Positions 5,182 through 5,802 of a stretch of DNA of 5,802 bases are shown one piece after another. The notes below the pieces were generated by a model. That model had not been told where the DNA came from. It ran no database searches and worked only from the letters and a program-made list of their open reading frames with translations. This DNA is from Acidimicrobiaceae bacterium. GTDB taxonomy: Bacteria; Actinomycetota; Acidimicrobiia; Acidimicrobiales; Acidimicrobiaceae. How positions within the stretch are numbered: position 1 is the first letter of the stretch; each line of letters opens with the position of its first letter. The DNA lies in NCBI GenBank assembly GCA_013044415.1, contig JABEUO010000212.1, positions 1-5,802 on the forward strand, read 5' to 3'. Made by a program: the position numbers and the translations under genes.

Positions 5182-5802
5182 ATGAGTGATGAGCAGAGAG
5201 CGGATGGTTGGCGGGGGCGCTTTGGATCTAAGATCGGAATTTGGACACTCGCCCTCGAAGGCATCGAAATCCGCCAAGCGATGGATCAGGCAAAAATCGT
5301 TGAGGAGTTGGGTTTCGACTCCCTCTTTTTCGGCGAAGCCTATGGACGTGAAGCCTTCGTCAACTCGACTCTTCTACTCGGAGCCACCAGCAACCTGATA
5401 ATCGGAACCGGAATCGCCAACATCTACGCAAGGGATGCCATGGCCGCAAACGCCGCTGCCAGAACGATCAACGACGCATTTCCTGGTCGATTCATTATGG
5501 GGCTCGGGGTGAGCCACCTACCGCTAGTTGAGCGCTTTAGAGGACACACCTACCAGAATCCGATCGATACCATGTCGAGTTACCTTGAAGCCCTCGATAA
5601 GGCGACCTTCATGGCTAAGGGCCCAGGGGACCGGCCGACTCGCATAATCGCCGCTTTAGGACCCAAGATGCTTGAGCTTTCACGGGAAATGGCAGATGGA
5701 GCCCACCCCTATCTCGTCACTCCCGCTCACACCGAAATGGCTAGGAAAATCCTAGGGCCGGATCGGCTCCTCGTCGTAGAACAGGCGGTAGCCCTCACCA
5801 AC
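5182..5802 (+). CDS. LLM-class F420-dependent oxidoreductase (partial, 3' end beyond window)
   Basis: The frame stays open for 207 codons to the last base, so the C-terminal part is missing. The protein belongs to the luciferase-like monooxygenase superfamily, a TIM barrel that in actinobacteria usually uses reduced coenzyme F420. Seen in order: GRFGSKIGIWTLALE (12-26), the first strand; EELGFDSLFFGEAYGRE (41-57); IIGTGIANIYARD (73-85), the cofactor-proximal segment; FPGRFIMGLGVSH (100-112); RIIAALGPKML (154-164); and ADGAHPYLVTPAHT (171-184). This order and the short insertion loops resemble the subgroup often named after MSMEG_4141 (TIGR03620), by my recall rather than by search. The substrate is unknown. 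Use of F420 is inferred from the family. It is divergent from pheA across a 203-base gap, and nothing shows a metabolic link to aromatic amino acids. Confidence 0.87.
   Translation, partial: MSDEQRADGWRGRFGSKIGIWTLALEGIEIRQAMDQAKIVEELGFDSLFFGEAYGREAFVNSTLLLGATSNLIIGTGIANIYARDAMAANAAARTINDAFPGRFIMGLGVSHLPLVERFRGHTYQNPIDTMSSYLEALDKATFMAKGPGDRPTRIIAALGPKMLELSREMADGAHPYLVTPAHTEMARKILGPDRLLVVEQAVALTN

Overview
The window looks like an ordinary chromosomal stretch of an actinobacterium. Acidimicrobiia is my best guess; the genus cannot be told from this sequence. Three things point there: a secreted protein with 'GYWLV..DGGIF.FGDA.FYGS' repeats, which are especially common in Acidimicrobiia; a luciferase-like oxidoreductase of a type that normally uses coenzyme F420; and a mixture of ATG and TTG starts. 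Base composition looks close to balanced, but I did not count it.

Layout, left to right. Bases 1-93 are a short upstream region with three iterated small palindromes. Bases 94-1662 (+) encode an exported protein with a signal peptide, five roughly 42-residue repeats, a Thr/Pro linker and a C-terminal zinc metalloprotease domain of the matrixin/metzincin type. A strong intrinsic terminator follows at 1689-1724. Bases 1783-2529 (+) encode a short-chain dehydrogenase/reductase in which the usual catalytic Tyr and Lys are not conserved. Bases 2663-2962 (+) encode a small Dabb-type alpha/beta-barrel protein with a TTG start and a strong ribosome binding site.

On the minus strand, prephenate dehydratase (pheA, 4978 to 4076) and prephenate dehydrogenase (tyrA, 4086 to 3073) overlap by 11 bases and are probably co-transcribed. 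Together they form the two branches from prephenate to phenylalanine and tyrosine. A 203-base divergent intergenic region separates pheA from a partial (+) gene at 5182-5802. That gene is an F420-dependent-type LLM oxidoreductase that runs off the window end.

How the genes relate: only pheA and tyrA form a clear functional unit. The protease gene is self-contained, with its own terminator. The SDR, Dabb and LLM genes have no evident shared pathway. I found no tRNA, rRNA, CRISPR array, insertion sequence or phage gene, and no convincing previously undescribed system. The points most worth a second look are the repeat-protease fusion with its iterated upstream palindromes, the altered SDR active site, and the pheA leader region.
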